DNA of 64,000 bases from Perognathus longimembris pacificus (Eukaryota > Chordata > Mammalia > Rodentia > Heteromyidae), in contig NC_063161.1 of NCBI RefSeq assembly GCF_023159225.1, positions 119,019,958 through 119,083,957 of the forward strand, read 5' to 3'. The position numbers and the translations under genes are program-made. Below the pieces are notes generated by a model. That model saw only the letters and a list, made by a program, of their open reading frames with translations. It was not told the origin of the DNA and searched no databases. Below, in pieces: positions 1-12,494 of this stretch (its first letter is position 1; each line of letters begins with the position of its first letter).

Positions 1-179
1 AAAACTGTTTGGTGTAAACCAACTGAACAACTAACTCATGGGGGGAGAGGGAAAAAGGAAAGGGGGAGGGAGGAATGAGGGAGGAGTTAACAAACAATAC
101 AAGGAATATATCCAATGCCTAACGTATGAAACTGTAACCTCTCTGTACATCATTTTGACAATAAAAAAAGAAAAAAAAG
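1..179 (+). mobile_element. LINE-1 3' end with A tail
   Basis: This copy carries the same terminal sequence that recurs through the window (ATGAAACTGTAACC, CTCTGTACATCA, then ACAATAAAA and an A-rich tail). The element continues left of the window. Confidence 0.8.
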
Positions 180-257
180 ATTAATTCTGGGTAGAACAAA
201 TGAGATATTTTTAAAAGGTGATGGAATTTCAAATTGGTATTATTTTTTGTATATGTG

Positions 258-483
258 TGTGCCAGTCCTGGGGTTTGAACTCAGAGACTGGGTATTCCTT
301 GCGTGTTTATGCTCAAGGCCAGCACTCTATCACTTGAGCCACATTTCTACTTCTGGATTTTTAGTGCACAGTTGGAAATAAGAATCTCACAGACTTTCCT
401 GCTTGGGCTGGCTTCAAACAGGGATCCTCAGATCTTAGCCTTCTAAGTAGCTAGGATTACAAGCCTGAATCACCAGTTCCTGT
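258..483 (-). mobile_element. B1/tRNA composite SINE
   Basis: The reverse complement reads as a 7SL/B1-like head (cctgtaatcctagctact type) followed by a tRNA-like half with ggctcaagtg and gttcaa boxes. A short TG-rich run adjoins its tail side. Confidence 0.8.
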
Positions 484-489
484 CTAAAC

Positions 490-1085
490 TAGCATTCTTT
501 TTTAATTATTTTTATGATGTACAGAGGAATTACAGTTACATAAGTCAGGTAATGAGTGCATTGCTTTTTGAACAGTGTCACCTATCCCTTATTTTCTTCC
601 AGTTTTTTCCCTCCTCATACCTCTCCCCATCCCAAGTTGTATAGTTCATTTCTAACATAGTGTCTAGTGAGTATCACTGATGAATTAGTTCACACTTTGT
701 CCTATTGTTTCTGTGCTTCCCCTTCCCCTCCCCAAATCAGATAAACTTAAATATAAGACAGAAGGTACAGAAATCATAAACAGCAACAAAAAGGAAAAAG
801 AAAGAAAAATAAAAAGTCTCTTGTTTCTACCTCTTGGAGTTTATTTCAATAAACATCATTTTATATGATCATATGCACATAGCTATTGAACCCTTGTGAT
901 CCTCTCCTAAGAATATCTTCCCTGGGTTTCACTGTGTGAATTATTTAAAGTGTTGTTTAATTTATCATGTCCAAGTGTAATTTTTTGTCTTTTACTATCC
1001 ATTGGGTTTACTTATAGATTTATAGGCACATTCTAATTGCTACAAATGAGGGAAGCCACGGAACCTGTGTTTCTTTGTTGGACAA
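490..1085 (-). mobile_element. LINE-1 3' region
   Basis: It begins at the reverse-oriented tail (GATGTACAGAGG, TTACATAAGTCAGGTAATG). It matches the 32732-33500 copy along its length, including TTATATGATCATATGCACATAG. Confidence 0.8.
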
Positions 1086-4000
1086 GCACTAATTGTATAC
1101 ATTTATGTTCTTTAGGAGGCCTTTCAGGGAGCTAGGAGGGAGTCACAGCAGAGTGGAAGTAGGGAACCCTAGGGGTAAATTGCAATTATCCCACTGTGGA
1201 ATGAATAAGTGAACGGCTCTTGTGCCAGTGGGCAGCTACCATCTCCTGCTTGCCATGTCCACAGATGCTCCCTCTCACAGCATGCTCACACCCAAACCCA
1301 GTTTCCTCCCTTATGTCATGACTGCAAAGCTGACAAGCAGTGATGCACCAGCTCAGGAATAGCTCATCTTAGATTTTAGCTCCATTGCCTTATATCAATC
1401 ATAATAGCAAAAAAAAAAAAAAAAAAAAAAAAATTCTAGAGAAAACAGGAGGAAGATCTTGTTCTAGGTCATGTTGTTTCCAGAGAAAAGCCAGGTCTGC
1501 TTTCTCTGAAATGCCCTAGTAGTTTCAAGATACCTGTGCTCAAAATCTACCTTTGAAACAGCTGCATATCAGCTTTTCCTTTGTAAAGCTTCCCTTAGCA
1601 ACTATAGCTAGCCTCATCAACAAACCTTCTAGAACCAAATTTCTCAGGCCCTTCAGTGTTGGGTTAGGGAGTAAGATACTTGTGGTAGAGCTGACCACAA
1701 ATGAGATGCCCCTGCTGTACAGATATTAACTGTGCCTGTCAGACCTCTGCAGAGCAGTCAGTGTGAGCGCAGGTCTCAGCCAGAAAATGCTTGCTGTCCT
1801 TACATAGGACCTGGAGCAGGTTTGAGGCAGGGGGCAGGCACAGCCTGTGTCGGCTCCGCCCCAGGCCGCACCCACCAGGAATCCACCTCTTAGAGCTGAG
1901 TTTGGCCTTGGCCTTATTTATGGCAGGGTGAGGAGTGAAGGGTTCTAGGTAAGCAGCAGGCCAGACACCCCAGTCCAGCTCAGAGTCGGAGAAGGCCCAG
2001 TATTTGATGTGGATTCAGACTTCTGCCTCCTCCACATGAGCGCCTTTCCTGGGTCCCAGACAGCCGACTCCGGGGACCGGTCAGTCCAAGCTGGGTCCCG
2101 GTTGTCCCTGGGGCACTTTCCTTCCACACTTGTGGTGGTTTATTTCTGGGAAAGCACCCGCCATGCATGCTAGAGGGGTGCTCAGTCAGGACACCAGGAG
2201 TCTTTTCTTGAGGGTTGGGATTCGTGAGAGTTAGAGAATAATGGAGGAACGAGCAACAAAGAATTCAGCCATTGAAGGAAATTTAGAGAACTAGAGAGAA
2301 AACTGTTAAAATGGAGAGGCAGAACATTGAAATAAATGTGGCCCACCCCCCATGCCACTTGGGTCATGACCCTTGAGCTCCATCCAGAAACTCATTAGGG
2401 TATCTTAGAGTGAAATCGTAGGTCATTAAATCCACTTTTTACCTAGCTATGACATTATAGTATTTATATTTGTTTTTATGCATTCAAGTCATTTGTCTTA
2501 GTCCTAATTAACTACAAATAAATCTTTGTGTCTCTGTCATTATGTTTATTGTTAAGTAAGACATGTATTCACAGTGGGTGGGAAAGAGCCTGACTTTGAG
2601 CACATGATAAATTTTTCTGGAGAAGAAAATCATCACTGAGTTGCGTCTCCAGTTCACATACTGACAATATTGCTAAATGCCAAATGGAACAAAGAATTGT
2701 TTTTGTTTTCCTGCTGTAAGTGCCACTTATAGCCCTCTTCTATTCTTTGTTAATTCTACTACGTCTAGCCAGGGACCTAGTGACCTAACTAGTTGGGTAA
2801 CATTCTCTAAGTAATATTGCCAATGGCAGGCAATCTGTGAGCTTAAGGAATAACTTGAGGCCCTAGAAATGGACAGAAAAGTGGCTCCATAAGGACCTAC
2901 TTAAACAAGATTTTGTGTGAGGTTGATTTTCAGTATCCACTGAGTATTTCTTACTCACTATGTAGTAGTTCAGGTTAGATCAGATGTTTCCTAATCCAAA
3001 GATACATACATGAATAAGATAAATTTTCAAGAAGCTCAGAGTCTGGAAGGATAGATAGAAGTTCTGAAAAATGTAACTACAATATACAATGTGGTATGTA
3101 ATATTTATGGAAATTTTTAGAAAACTAAGAAAAGTCCAAAAAGGGAAGAAAACAACTTACTCAAAGTCCACTTTCCAAACTCAACCACAATGGGCATCCA
3201 AACATAATTCTTAACAATTACATTTATTCTTTTTCACTCAGTAATAAACAGTTGTCTGTGTCATGAGCTGAATTTTAATAGATAGGTATAATAGTCTAAT
3301 AACATTGCATAATTTACCTAGACTGTTCCTGTCATTATATATTGTTAGCAGGTTTTCATTAAACAGCCTTTCACACACATGTGCCAACTTATACAATGCA
3401 GTCTCACAAGTTCTTCCCAACCCTAAAGCATAAAAAGTATTAAGTAATGAACACAAAGAGGCATTTTCTGGAATAGGGATCCAGTCCCTTGTACATTCTC
3501 TTCTTTATTCTCTGATAAGAGTTTAAAAAAAAAAAAAAACAAGAAAGAAGATAAAAGAAAGGAAGGAAGGAGTGTGTAAAGAGCCTACTTTCCACTTTTC
3601 TGTGACTCCTTGTTGCTCCCTGAAAGGCCTCCTAAAGAACACAGTTTTTAATGCTTCATTGAAAGAAATGCATGTACCTGGTAGGACAGAGGGCAGAGAG
3701 GAAAGAAGCATGAAGGCTGGGACGTCGGGGTATGCAAGTGCTAGATCTTAAATACTTTCACAGATTATGGTACAGTACACTTTAGGCTTTTATCCTAAGA
3801 CAAAAGCACATACTTAGAAAGTAAAATTAGCAAGACCAAGTGTAGAAATAAAGGTTCATGGACAATCCATTAGTGGCATATTAAGTTATCAAGTAGGCAC
3901 CAAGGTAATGGCTGAAACACCAGGGAAACTTATTTGCTGCTTTCCTTAGAGTTCAAAAATTATTGCTGGACTGCTGGATAGGATCTGCCCCCACAGTGCC

Positions 4001-4869
4001 TGTTACCTTAAGACTGAGGGTCATTGGAAAGGTTCTTAAGGGTCACATTGAGAAGAAGCACACATCACTATTTCTCACTTTCTTGGTCACATGACCAAGG
4101 AAATAACTGCAAAGGGTGCTAGGAAACTTATATCCTTACTAGGTACTCAGGAAAAAAGAAGAAAACAGATTTTATGAATGACTATGAGTATCTGCCACAG
4201 TCAGTATGGACAAATGTGGAAAAGCAGCTTAGACTGTCATGGTTCTTTAGAATAATTGCTAATGCTGACATTTGAATTACCATAGCCTTTCTCTTTTCTT
4301 GCACCAAGCCACCCTCCTCCCACCTAAAAAGCTTCAAGAACTTACTGTGTAAAAGTACACCTTTGGACGCCCTACCTCAAGGTGCTGACAAGCTGCCATA
4401 GTGGAAGTGGCCTTCCAAATACAACAAATGGTCCAGTTAGCAAGAATATCCTGTCTGGGATATTAAAGGGAAAAAGGGAGGGATATTATAGCATCACGCT
4501 TCCTGGCAACTCAGTGGAGATTAAAGGCACTAATCCTTATAATCGTATCCCATTACAAACCATTCTGACTAGACCCATTTATTGATCCTTTTAAGCAACA
4601 GGGAGAACATTGTGTTGTTGGTAAGATATGCCACAAGGGGAAAAGCAGACACGGTTCTTTTTCTTGCGCTTTTTAGACACAAATAATACAGGGAATCCAG
4701 AATGAGGAGCATAGCCAAGTAGCTGGTCAATAACAACATAGCTTCAGGCTTGCTTCTACGGTAGCGTGTATTTGCTACCATTTTCTAGAGATTGTTCCAG
4801 TGTTTTTCTTCGTTGATGATTTTGGTTTGTTTTCCTTTAGTCTTGTTTGTTCATTTTTCTGTCTTTGGG
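1086..4869. other. Intronic sequence, no gene seen
   Basis: Upstream intron of the gene. It holds an A run at 1409-1433 and a short one near 3524. I see no exon with the phase-1 donor and B-strand Cys that should precede 9283, and no clear repeat over most of its length. The short open frames lack domain sense. Confidence 0.5.
1409..1433 (+). repeat. Poly(A) run
   Basis: About 25 consecutive A, possibly the tail of a degraded retroelement that I cannot identify. Confidence 0.8.
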
Positions 4870-5098
4870 AGGGCAAGTAGGGACACAGAAATGGTGGAAC
4901 AAACGGTGAATAAATGCAACAGTGGTACTCACTAAACACTATGTTGACAATGAACTATACAACTTGTGGAAGGGAATAACTGGGAGAGAGTGAGGGGAGG
5001 GGTGATACTGTTCAAAAAGAAATGTACTTTTTATCTGACTTACATAACTGTAACCCCTCTGTACATCACGTTTATAGTAACAATTTTTTATACCCATG
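4870..5098 (+). mobile_element. LINE-1 3' end
   Basis: It shares GTAACCCCTCTGTACATCAC, AACTATACAACT and the A/T-rich tail with the other L1 ends. Confidence 0.75.
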
Positions 5099-5304
5099 AA
5101 AGAAGATAAAATGAATGTGCTACCATGTTACAATAGGTGAGGAAAAAAAGTTATATCTGTAATTTGGCTACAGTTTCCAACAAGAGAGAGCTAACAAAGC
5201 CAGCACTCAGGGATTCTAGAAATCTTCCTCCTTTCAATGATCATGGTGTTACAATGACAGCAGAAATTCTGAAAGTAGGAAGTACTTAAAGATTTGACTG
5301 TTCA

Positions 5305-5560
5305 AGAAATAAAAACAAAGAGGAACATCAAAGTGGAGAGGCAAGAGTAAAAGGAGAATCAATGCAACAGCAATACTTACAAGACAATATGCTGTAAACC
5401 AATTATACAACTGGAGGTGGGGGCACTGGGAGGGGAGAAAAATAAGGGAAGAGGTAACAAGTGTGATAAGAAATGTACTCACTGCCTTATATATGAAACT
5501 GTAACTCCTCTGTACATCACTTTGACAATAAATTAATGAAAATAGTTTAAAAAATAAAAA
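5305..5560 (+). mobile_element. LINE-1 3' end
   Basis: A second same-strand L1 tail within 500 bases of the one at 4870. It ends with the TGTACATCACTTTGACAATAAA type terminus. Confidence 0.8.
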
Positions 5561-5764
5561 CACAGAGGTTTAGACTTTCTCTGAAGAGGCGGTGGAGTGA
5601 AAGTGGCAGGCTGTGGGGTATACTTGTAAAGATGGGGTATCTTAGACTTTTAGCTATCTCTATTACATCTCGACACTAGGACTGGTACATTTATGATTTG
5701 CTAAGAGGCAGGAAATAAATAGGAGGGAACCCTTACTGTGTAATAATTCAGGGAACCAAACTAA

Positions 5765-5910
5765 TGTGACTTGGGCAGGTTTCTTCCTCTCTTTGAGCCC
5801 CATTTTTCTCAGCTGTCTGACAGCATTGATAATAGCGACTGGCTCATGGGGTCATTGTGAAAAGTGATTACATCTCAAAAATTCTTGGCTTATAGCAAAT
5901 GTTGGGGATA
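5765..5910 (+). mobile_element. MIR fragment
   Basis: It resembles the MIR core (gtgacttgggcag, tctttgagccccat, ggctcatggggtcattgtgaaaagtgat). MIRs are old mammal-wide tRNA-derived SINEs. Confidence 0.65.
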
Positions 5911-6365
5911 TTTTAGCATAACTCAGTACACCCCTGATGTCAAGGGATTCTGAACATCAGTTTTAGACAAGCGTATCTGATACATTTCCAAATGACTTCT
6001 TGGCCCAACCAAGGGCTGATGAAGTTTCTCTCAGGCTACTGTCATACCTTAAGGGAAGGAAAAGGAGCTCTGGTGCCTCTGTTGTTTTTCCTCTTTCTTC
6101 ATACTGTGTATAATCCTAGAAGGACTGGTTGTCATTCCAAACATGTGTCGTTCTCTGCCTAAGGTCCACAGTCCCAGGCAGGAAATCCTCAAAATGTGGC
6201 CCTTGTAGTAACCATCAGCTAACACATGGTGCAGGCTTGTATTAAGTAAGTCTGAGAGAAGTTTGCTAATGAGTAGACCAGAGAGTAACTCCCACATCAT
6301 TTCCCTTCACCAGGAAAGACTATCAGTCCTGTAGTTTCGGGATTTGGGGTTGCTTAGTTTGGGTT

Positions 6366-6573
6366 TTTTGCACCAATTTTGGGACTTGAACTCAAGGACT
6401 GGGCACTGTCCCTAAGGTTTTTTGTACTATACCACCTGAGCCACAGCTCCACTTCTGACTTTTTTTTATTAGTAGTTTATTGGAGATAAGAGTCTCACAG
6501 ACTTTCCTGCCTGGGCTGGCTTTGAAACATGATCCTCAGATCTAAGCCTCTTAAATAGCTAGGATCACAGACT
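6366..6573 (-). mobile_element. B1/tRNA composite SINE
   Basis: Antisense copy: ttgaactcaaggactgggcactgtcc, then ggagataagagtctcacagactttcctgcctgggctgg, then tagctaggatcaca. Confidence 0.8.
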
Positions 6574-8090
6574 TAGTTCCAATTTTACACACCATCAGTG
6601 ACTACCTTCCACCTTTTCCTATGCGGAACATTTCTATTTCTCCCATGAGCCCCCGGTTTCTCCTAAAGGAATTCGCCTCTTTTGAGACACATCAAGTCTT
6701 GGGCTTTCCAACTAGCCTACTTGTGTGGGTGCATGAATGGGACAAAGAGTAATGAAGGGAAGTTAAGAAATTCACAATTAATTCCTAAAGAAGCCCAGAA
6801 GCAGCTCCCAAATCTCTTTCCACCCCTGCCTTCTCTACCTCCATCACTCTGGCTATGATTTTTCCTCTCTACTCTATGTATTTCTGCCTTTCACTGCCCT
6901 GAAGGGGTCTAGACCCTGACCAGGAGACACATGATGAGCAACAGTGTGGCTTACTGCTAGAATAACACAGAGCCAGTATTACTGCCTCTGGGAACACACA
7001 CTGAGGCTACCATCAATCAGAACAGTTCCAGGGAAGGTTCGTTCCCCTGCTTACCTAGGCAGCGATCTTTTGTTGAGGGAGCTAAAGGTCCACTCAGTCT
7101 AGTTCTCTTTCTTTACCTGTCTTCCTCTAGAACAGCTTTGAGATGCTCTTAAGGCATTTTGTATTTGCTGCCCCACAGCCCTTGTTAAAGGAAGATGCCC
7201 TCAATAAATGCTACAGTAGCAATTCAAGACAAAGGGAGCAAATACTTGTAGAAATAGTTTATAGGACCTCATTTTCCAGTGTGCTTTTTTAAGAAACAGT
7301 GAGGAAAATTGACTGTAATAATCTAAACTCAGGGCCCAACGTGCAACCTGGCATAGGCAGGCATCATGATGCTCTTGCTCTCCCTAGTGGTGCTTCAATG
7401 AAAAATCAGCTTTTATCCCCTTCACCTGCATCTTTTCTCTAGGTACACTGAGAGAAGATACCAGCCAGGCCCTGGTGCCCTGAAGCATCATGCATCATAT
7501 CATATTGTTAAAGCTGAATCAGGGAACTCCTCTGTAGGTATGACAAGGCTGTATTATACAAGTCTCCACCCCCTTTCATTAGCCCAGCCTTTAGAGTAAC
7601 AAGTAACTCCATGACAATTTCATTAGCCCCAAACATAAGAAGACCCTGAAAGGGATCACTGCCCCTGTCTTAAGGGAAAAATCATGGCTCAGGAAAAGTG
7701 CTAAGCTAGAGGTCTGGCTGTTTGTCTGTTCTTGGCATTGACCCTGTTTTCCAGGATTTGACATGCTGAACATGCCCCACATAGATGCTGCTCTCTGGAG
7801 ATCGGTGGATCAATGCCCCAGACTTTCAGTCTCCCAGCACAGTCTGGAGCCCCTTAGGAAGACCATCTAGGAAGGCTTTCCCTAGACCAGAGTTGATCAC
7901 TTGCCTAACAACCACAAGGACATTTTTCCAAGTTGTTCAGGTTGTCCCTGGGGTATAGATTCTGCCTTGTAAAAGACAGGCATTCATCCCTCATCAGCAC
8001 ACAATCTTCCCAGATCTCTTGCAGGTTGTAGAGAAGACAGAATCTCCTTTGGCCCATGTTCAATGCTGCAAATGCCACCATCTGTGTTCT
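6574..8090. other. Intronic sequence, no gene seen
   Basis: No repeat or exon recognised. The open frames are short and of unremarkable composition. Confidence 0.45.
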
Positions 8091-8099
8091 TTTGCTTTG

Positions 8100-8780
8100 A
8101 GAAGATGCATAGGCTTCTGTAGTAGTCAACTTTCTATCATTATAACAAAATACCTGAGAAAACCAACTCATAAGAAGAAAGGGCTCACCAGACATGGAGG
8201 CTCAATCCTGTCATCATAGTTACTTGAGAAGCAGAGACTGGAAGGATCACTGGTTCAAGGGTAGCCCAGGCAGAAAGTGAATGAGGCCCCTCATCTCACA
8301 ACAAGCTGGGTACAGCAAATGCTTCTGTGATCTCAGCTACATGGGATGCATACATAGGTGTATTGCAGTCCAAGACCAGCTGCAGCAAAAATATGAGGCC
8401 CTACCCAGAAAATAACTGAAACAGAAAGAAATTGAGGTGTGTGGCTCAAGTGGCCTAGCACTTACCTATCAAGCACAAGTCCCTGAGTGTGCATGCCAGG
8501 AGAGAGAGAAGTGAGGGAAGAAGAGAGGATGAAGGAGAGGGGAGGTTATTTTGACTCACAATTTCAGAGGCTTGGGTTCATGGCCTGTGGCTCTGGGCTT
8601 ATGGCAATGAGCAGCAGTATGTGATCAAGAAAACCTAATCATATCATAGGCAGAAATCAAAGAAATGAAGAAGATGTCAGTGTCCCACAATCCCCTTTAA
8701 AGGCATGTTCCCAATGACCTAAAGACCTCTCACTATGCCCCACTTCTTAAAGATTCCACATACCCACCCAGTGGTCTCCA
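8100..8780. mobile_element. Old interspersed repeat, split by a SINE
   Basis: The left part (tatcattataacaaaatacctgag) and right part (ttattttgactcacaatttcagagg onward) look like two halves of one mammal-wide repeat. Relatives occur at 31540, 33773 and 48495. I do not name the family. The composite SINE at 8188-8510 sits between the halves. Confidence 0.45.
8188..8510 (+). mobile_element. Trimeric SINE: two B1-like units plus a tRNA-like unit
   Basis: Two successive 7SL/B1-like monomers (each with a tgaggcccc/ctac-type end) are followed by tggctcaagtggcctagcac and an A-box/B-box-like tRNA part. The copy is diverged. Confidence 0.6.
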
Positions 8781-9282
8781 GACCTTTAACATGGGGCCTT
8801 TGGAAACATGCATATTTTCTACATCTAGTGTCAAGATTAAGCCTCTTTTGTTCACTTACAGAAATAAAATCAAACAGAGTGTACTCTTACATCTGGCTTT
8901 TTTTTCCTCGGAGTCATGTTTGCCTCGCTTATTTTCCTTTTTTCATCTTCAAAAATGCATGTATCATTTGGTTTTTATAATATTCTCTCCAAAGAATGTA
9001 TCTTCTACCCTGGCAAATGCCCTTGACCAGCTGCCTCTGTTCCCTCTGCTTTTAACTGGCTTCTTTCTCCCTGCCTCTCTGTGGAAGTCTTCTTCAAGGG
9101 CAAAAGATCTGGAGACCACTGAGATGTCCAAGGCATTATTTGGCTTGGCTAAGGATGGTAGAAGACACCTAAGGCAAATGCTTCCTGCAGAGCAGCCCCA
9201 CAGAGCGCTAGCCAAGAGGTTGTAAGTGGGTTCACCTGAATATGCTTAGCTGATGCATTTTGTTTTGTTTTGTTTTCCCTAG

Positions 9283-9462
9283 GTGTGCCTGAAGCTGAAG
9301 TGACTTGGTTCAGGAATAGAAGCAAACTGGGCTCCTCTCACCATCTGCATGAGGGCTCCTTGCTGCTCACAAATGTATCCCTCTCAGATCAAGGCCTGTA
9401 TGCCTGTAGGGCAGCCAATCTTCATGGCGAGCTAACCGAGAGCACCCAGCTCCTAATTCTAG
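9283..9462 (+). CDS. ADAMTSL3: ADAMTSL3 exon: C-terminal part of an Ig-like C2 domain
   Basis: The acceptor AG is at 9281-9282 after a T-rich tract and the donor GTAATC starts at 9463. The exon is 180 nt with phase 1 on both sides, as is typical of Ig exons. The reading starts VPEAEVTWF and ends TQLLIL, with a final G of a split codon. Visible Ig hallmarks are the core Trp in VTWF, SDQGLYAC (the D-x-G-x-Y-x-C motif of the F strand) and a closing G strand. The partner B-strand Cys must lie in the preceding exon, which I do not find in 1-9282. Two N-glycosylation sequons are present (NRS and NVS). It is the first exon of the gene in the window; an open frame past the donor (to 9566) is only intron read-through. 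Confidence 0.93.
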
Positions 9463-9609
9463 GTAATCATTCTGCACTGTCATCTCAGCTGGACCCCACT
9501 TGTGGGTGGACTAACCTACTTTCTTCCTCTTTTTTGCCTCTGATTGAAATAGGACGTAAAAGGTAAACTTGGTATCTCTTTTCCTCACCTTCAGGCAGAA
9601 AATACAGAC

Positions 9610-9690
9610 TTTGGGACTGGGTAAACATGAATTTGAACCACCTCTAACTATATGACCTTGGCAAGTTAATTCACATTAACTAAAGTAAAA
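9610..9690 (+). mobile_element. MIR fragment
   Basis: gactttgggactgggtaaac and actatatgaccttggcaagtt fit the MIR core, in the intron just after the first exon. Confidence 0.6.
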
Positions 9691-9796
9691 CAATTCTTCT
9701 TCTCCTTCTTCCTCTTCTTCCTCCTCCTCTTCCTCCTCCTCCTTCCTCTCCTCTTCTTCTTTTTCTTCTCCTTACCTCCTTCTCTCCTTCTTCTAA
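9690..9796. repeat. Polypyrimidine tract (TTC/TCC)n
   Basis: About 105 bases of nearly pure C/T, mostly CTT and CCT triplets. An apparent Arg/Lys/Glu-rich open frame on the other strand is a product of this repeat. Confidence 0.9.
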
Positions 9797-9807
9797 CTAT
9801 TGTATTT

Positions 9808-10012
9808 GCTTTTTTTGGTGGGGGGGGGTTCATACTGGGCTTTGAACTCAAGGGTCTCATGCTTACTCATGTCCTCTACCACTTAAGCCATGACTCATTT
9901 CTTTGTGCTTTTTAGTTTGTTTTTCAAATAGGCTCTCACACTTTGGCACTTGAAGTCAGGCCTTCAAGTATGATCCTCTTGATTACAACAGTGTATCACT
10001 GCACTCAGCTAA
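9808..10012 (-). mobile_element. Diverged B1/tRNA SINE
   Basis: Antisense: ggctttgaactcaagg, taccacttaagccatgac, then a reduced B1 part ending cactgcactcagct. Confidence 0.6.
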
Positions 10013-11037
10013 AGCAATTATTCTTAACTCTTCCATACTAAGGATTTCTTGAGGAGCAAATTAAAATTGTAGATTACCCTCTTCAGAGAAATCCATCTGT
10101 ACAGAAATTTTTCTACAAATCCAGGAAGGTTATTGTATACATAAAGTCTCCACGTGCATGTACCAAGCATAAGAATTGTTGATTGGAGAATCTAGCATAC
10201 TTTCTGGCATAGATACTCAAAAATAATTGCCAGGCAATATCTACCAGCTACTGCTCAAGGGTGGCTCAGCCATTTTGCAGGTTGCAAACTTTACCCTTTC
10301 TGCTTTCCTTCCCACTGAGTCTAGCGGTTAGTGAGATAGAGTTCTTTAAAAAGCTTTATTTTGGGAGTGTTCCTGCTTTCTTAAACAAAGCAATTATTAC
10401 AGCACTTGTGCTAGCATTTTCACTGAGAAAGCTGCCATTCTGAGGGGAGGAGGGAAGGAAAATGTGAGAAATAATCATTACATGCCCCACACACATTCAT
10501 AAACATACATTACTGACTTCCTCAGAGGAAAGTAATTAAACTTTACACTTCTATTTTCACACCCAAAGTTGATATGATACCAAAACCCAGGTTCTCTCAC
10601 CCCTGCCCACTCAGAGTTTAGAGGCCTAGCTTGGATGAAACCCCATGCGTACATAAACCTCCAACCATCATAGGAAGCCACAGAAAACTGGCTCAGAGAA
10701 AGAAGGATGTCATTTGTTTTACCTCAGGTTTCATGTGGCTAGGCTGTTAGTCTGGAGCCTAGAGCCCAGGAACCATTGCCCTACTGAGTTACAGTGCTTA
10801 CTGATGCTTCTTTCTCACTAATAACACATCCTTGTTGTCTCTACGAACAGAGGTGAAAGCTGACAGACGGTGCCTGCTAATTTCATCCCAACTCTAACAC
10901 AGTGTGACTGTGAACATGGTGTTCAAAGAACATGAAGTCTTCTCCCTTTTAATCAAATATGATGGGGGGGGGGGAATCCCTATTTTGACTCAACTTTAGA
11001 GCTTTCTTTATCAGAGGTCTTAGTTTATTAACCAAAT
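10013..11037. other. Intronic sequence, no gene seen
   Basis: No repeat or exon recognised apart from a short G run near 10965. Confidence 0.45.
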
Positions 11038-11250
11038 GCTAATGGCTCACACCTGTAATTCTAACTAATAAAGAGACTAAGATCCAGAGGAAAATGTTTG
11101 ATGCAAAGCCAGACAGAAAAGCCTGACAGATTCTATCTCCAAAGTAACTAGCAAAAAGTGAGTATGGACGCATGGCCCAAGTGGTAGACCAACAAAGAGA
11201 GCAAGCCTAAGGCCCTGAGATGAAACTCTGGTAATGGCAAAAATAAAAAT
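11038..11250 (+). mobile_element. Diverged B1/tRNA composite SINE
   Basis: aatggctcacacctgtaatt head, tctatctcca middle, then catggcccaagtggtaga and a tRNA-like end. Confidence 0.65.
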
Positions 11251-12494
11251 GAAAGTTTGATTTCTTAAAGATGATTTGATTTTATAGGTAACTTTAGGAA
11301 CATAGAAGAAATGTCTCTGTTATCAGTAAAATATGGCATAAGTAATGATAGAGGGATTTTTGTGTAGAAAGATAAACTGCATGCCAATTCTGTGATTGGT
11401 AGCATGAAGGCTTGAAGTGTAATGAAACAGACTTAAGTTCCTTCACACAGTCATGGATGAATATCCATTAAGTGTTACCCACAAGTCATCAGCTGGACAC
11501 AGGTAGAGTTTTAGGAGTAATATAAGAACCAGGCTCTCCCCCTAGAGAATTTACAGTTTCACTAGGAAGACCAAATGCACTGAACCCAAATCAAAAATCC
11601 CAAAGAAGCTTTAGGACATGGGGAGAGACTGACTTTTGGCCCAAGAAGAACAGCTTGTTTCACAGATGGGATATAGCCCCTTTTGGTTTTCAGTAAAGAA
11701 ACTCTTCTTGAATATCAAGGATGAAAATTACAAACGAGGAAGAGAGACTAACTTTGAGTAAACTATCACCATCAGTTCCTAAAATTATGGGATCCAGAAG
11801 AAAAGAGATCGTGAAAAAGAACCCATTTTATAGATTTAGAAATAAACCCAATGGGGTTAAGTGACTTTCCCAAGTTAGTGAATGACAGAGCCATATAGTT
11901 CAAACTGAGGATTACTGAATACAAGCAGTAATATGTACCTTACAATGAGAGTTCTTGGAAAACTGTATTTCATGACTAGATGTGTAATCTCAAGCCCACC
12001 ATTATTTTCTCTATAAGATGGTCTTTGACAAGCAAGGCAGAAGGTATGTTTCTGAAGTAGACTAGATTCCACGAATGCTTATTTACCACCTCTAACAAGT
12101 GCTAAGGACATGATAGGGCCCTTGCCTTATCTTGTTTAGATGGCCATCAGTTACAAAAGCAATATTCTTGCTCTTCATTCCACTCCCATAAGTGCACTGG
12201 TGAATAGAGCGGCAGCTGGCCTGGGAAGTGGGAATGGCAGTGCCTCCAATCAAGCACACATAGTCCTATTTGTCAACATCCTACTTAGGCATAAAGATCC
12301 AGATGACAAAACAAAATAAATTTACAACAGAATTTTTTTCCCACAGGGGAAAAAAAACTACAGGGAAGGAGGGAGAATAGTTAAGAAAGAGTAATATAGA
12401 TGGGATGAGTATGAGCAAAGTGTATTAATGTATGTTACAAATATCACAATGAAATTATTTTATGTAGTTAATTTATGCTAACAAAACAGTTAAG
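11251..12494. other. Intronic sequence with MIR fragment
   Basis: Apart from the MIR piece at 11822-11910, nothing is recognised. Confidence 0.4.
11822..11910 (-). mobile_element. MIR fragment
   Basis: attttatagatttagaaat, ggttaagtgactttcccaag and tgacagagccata match the antisense MIR core. Confidence 0.6.

Noticed and set aside
1..9282. Search for the exon carrying the first half of the Ig domain ending at 9283
   Set aside because: I found no segment with the required phase-1 donor, B-strand Cys and frame. It is probably left of the window.
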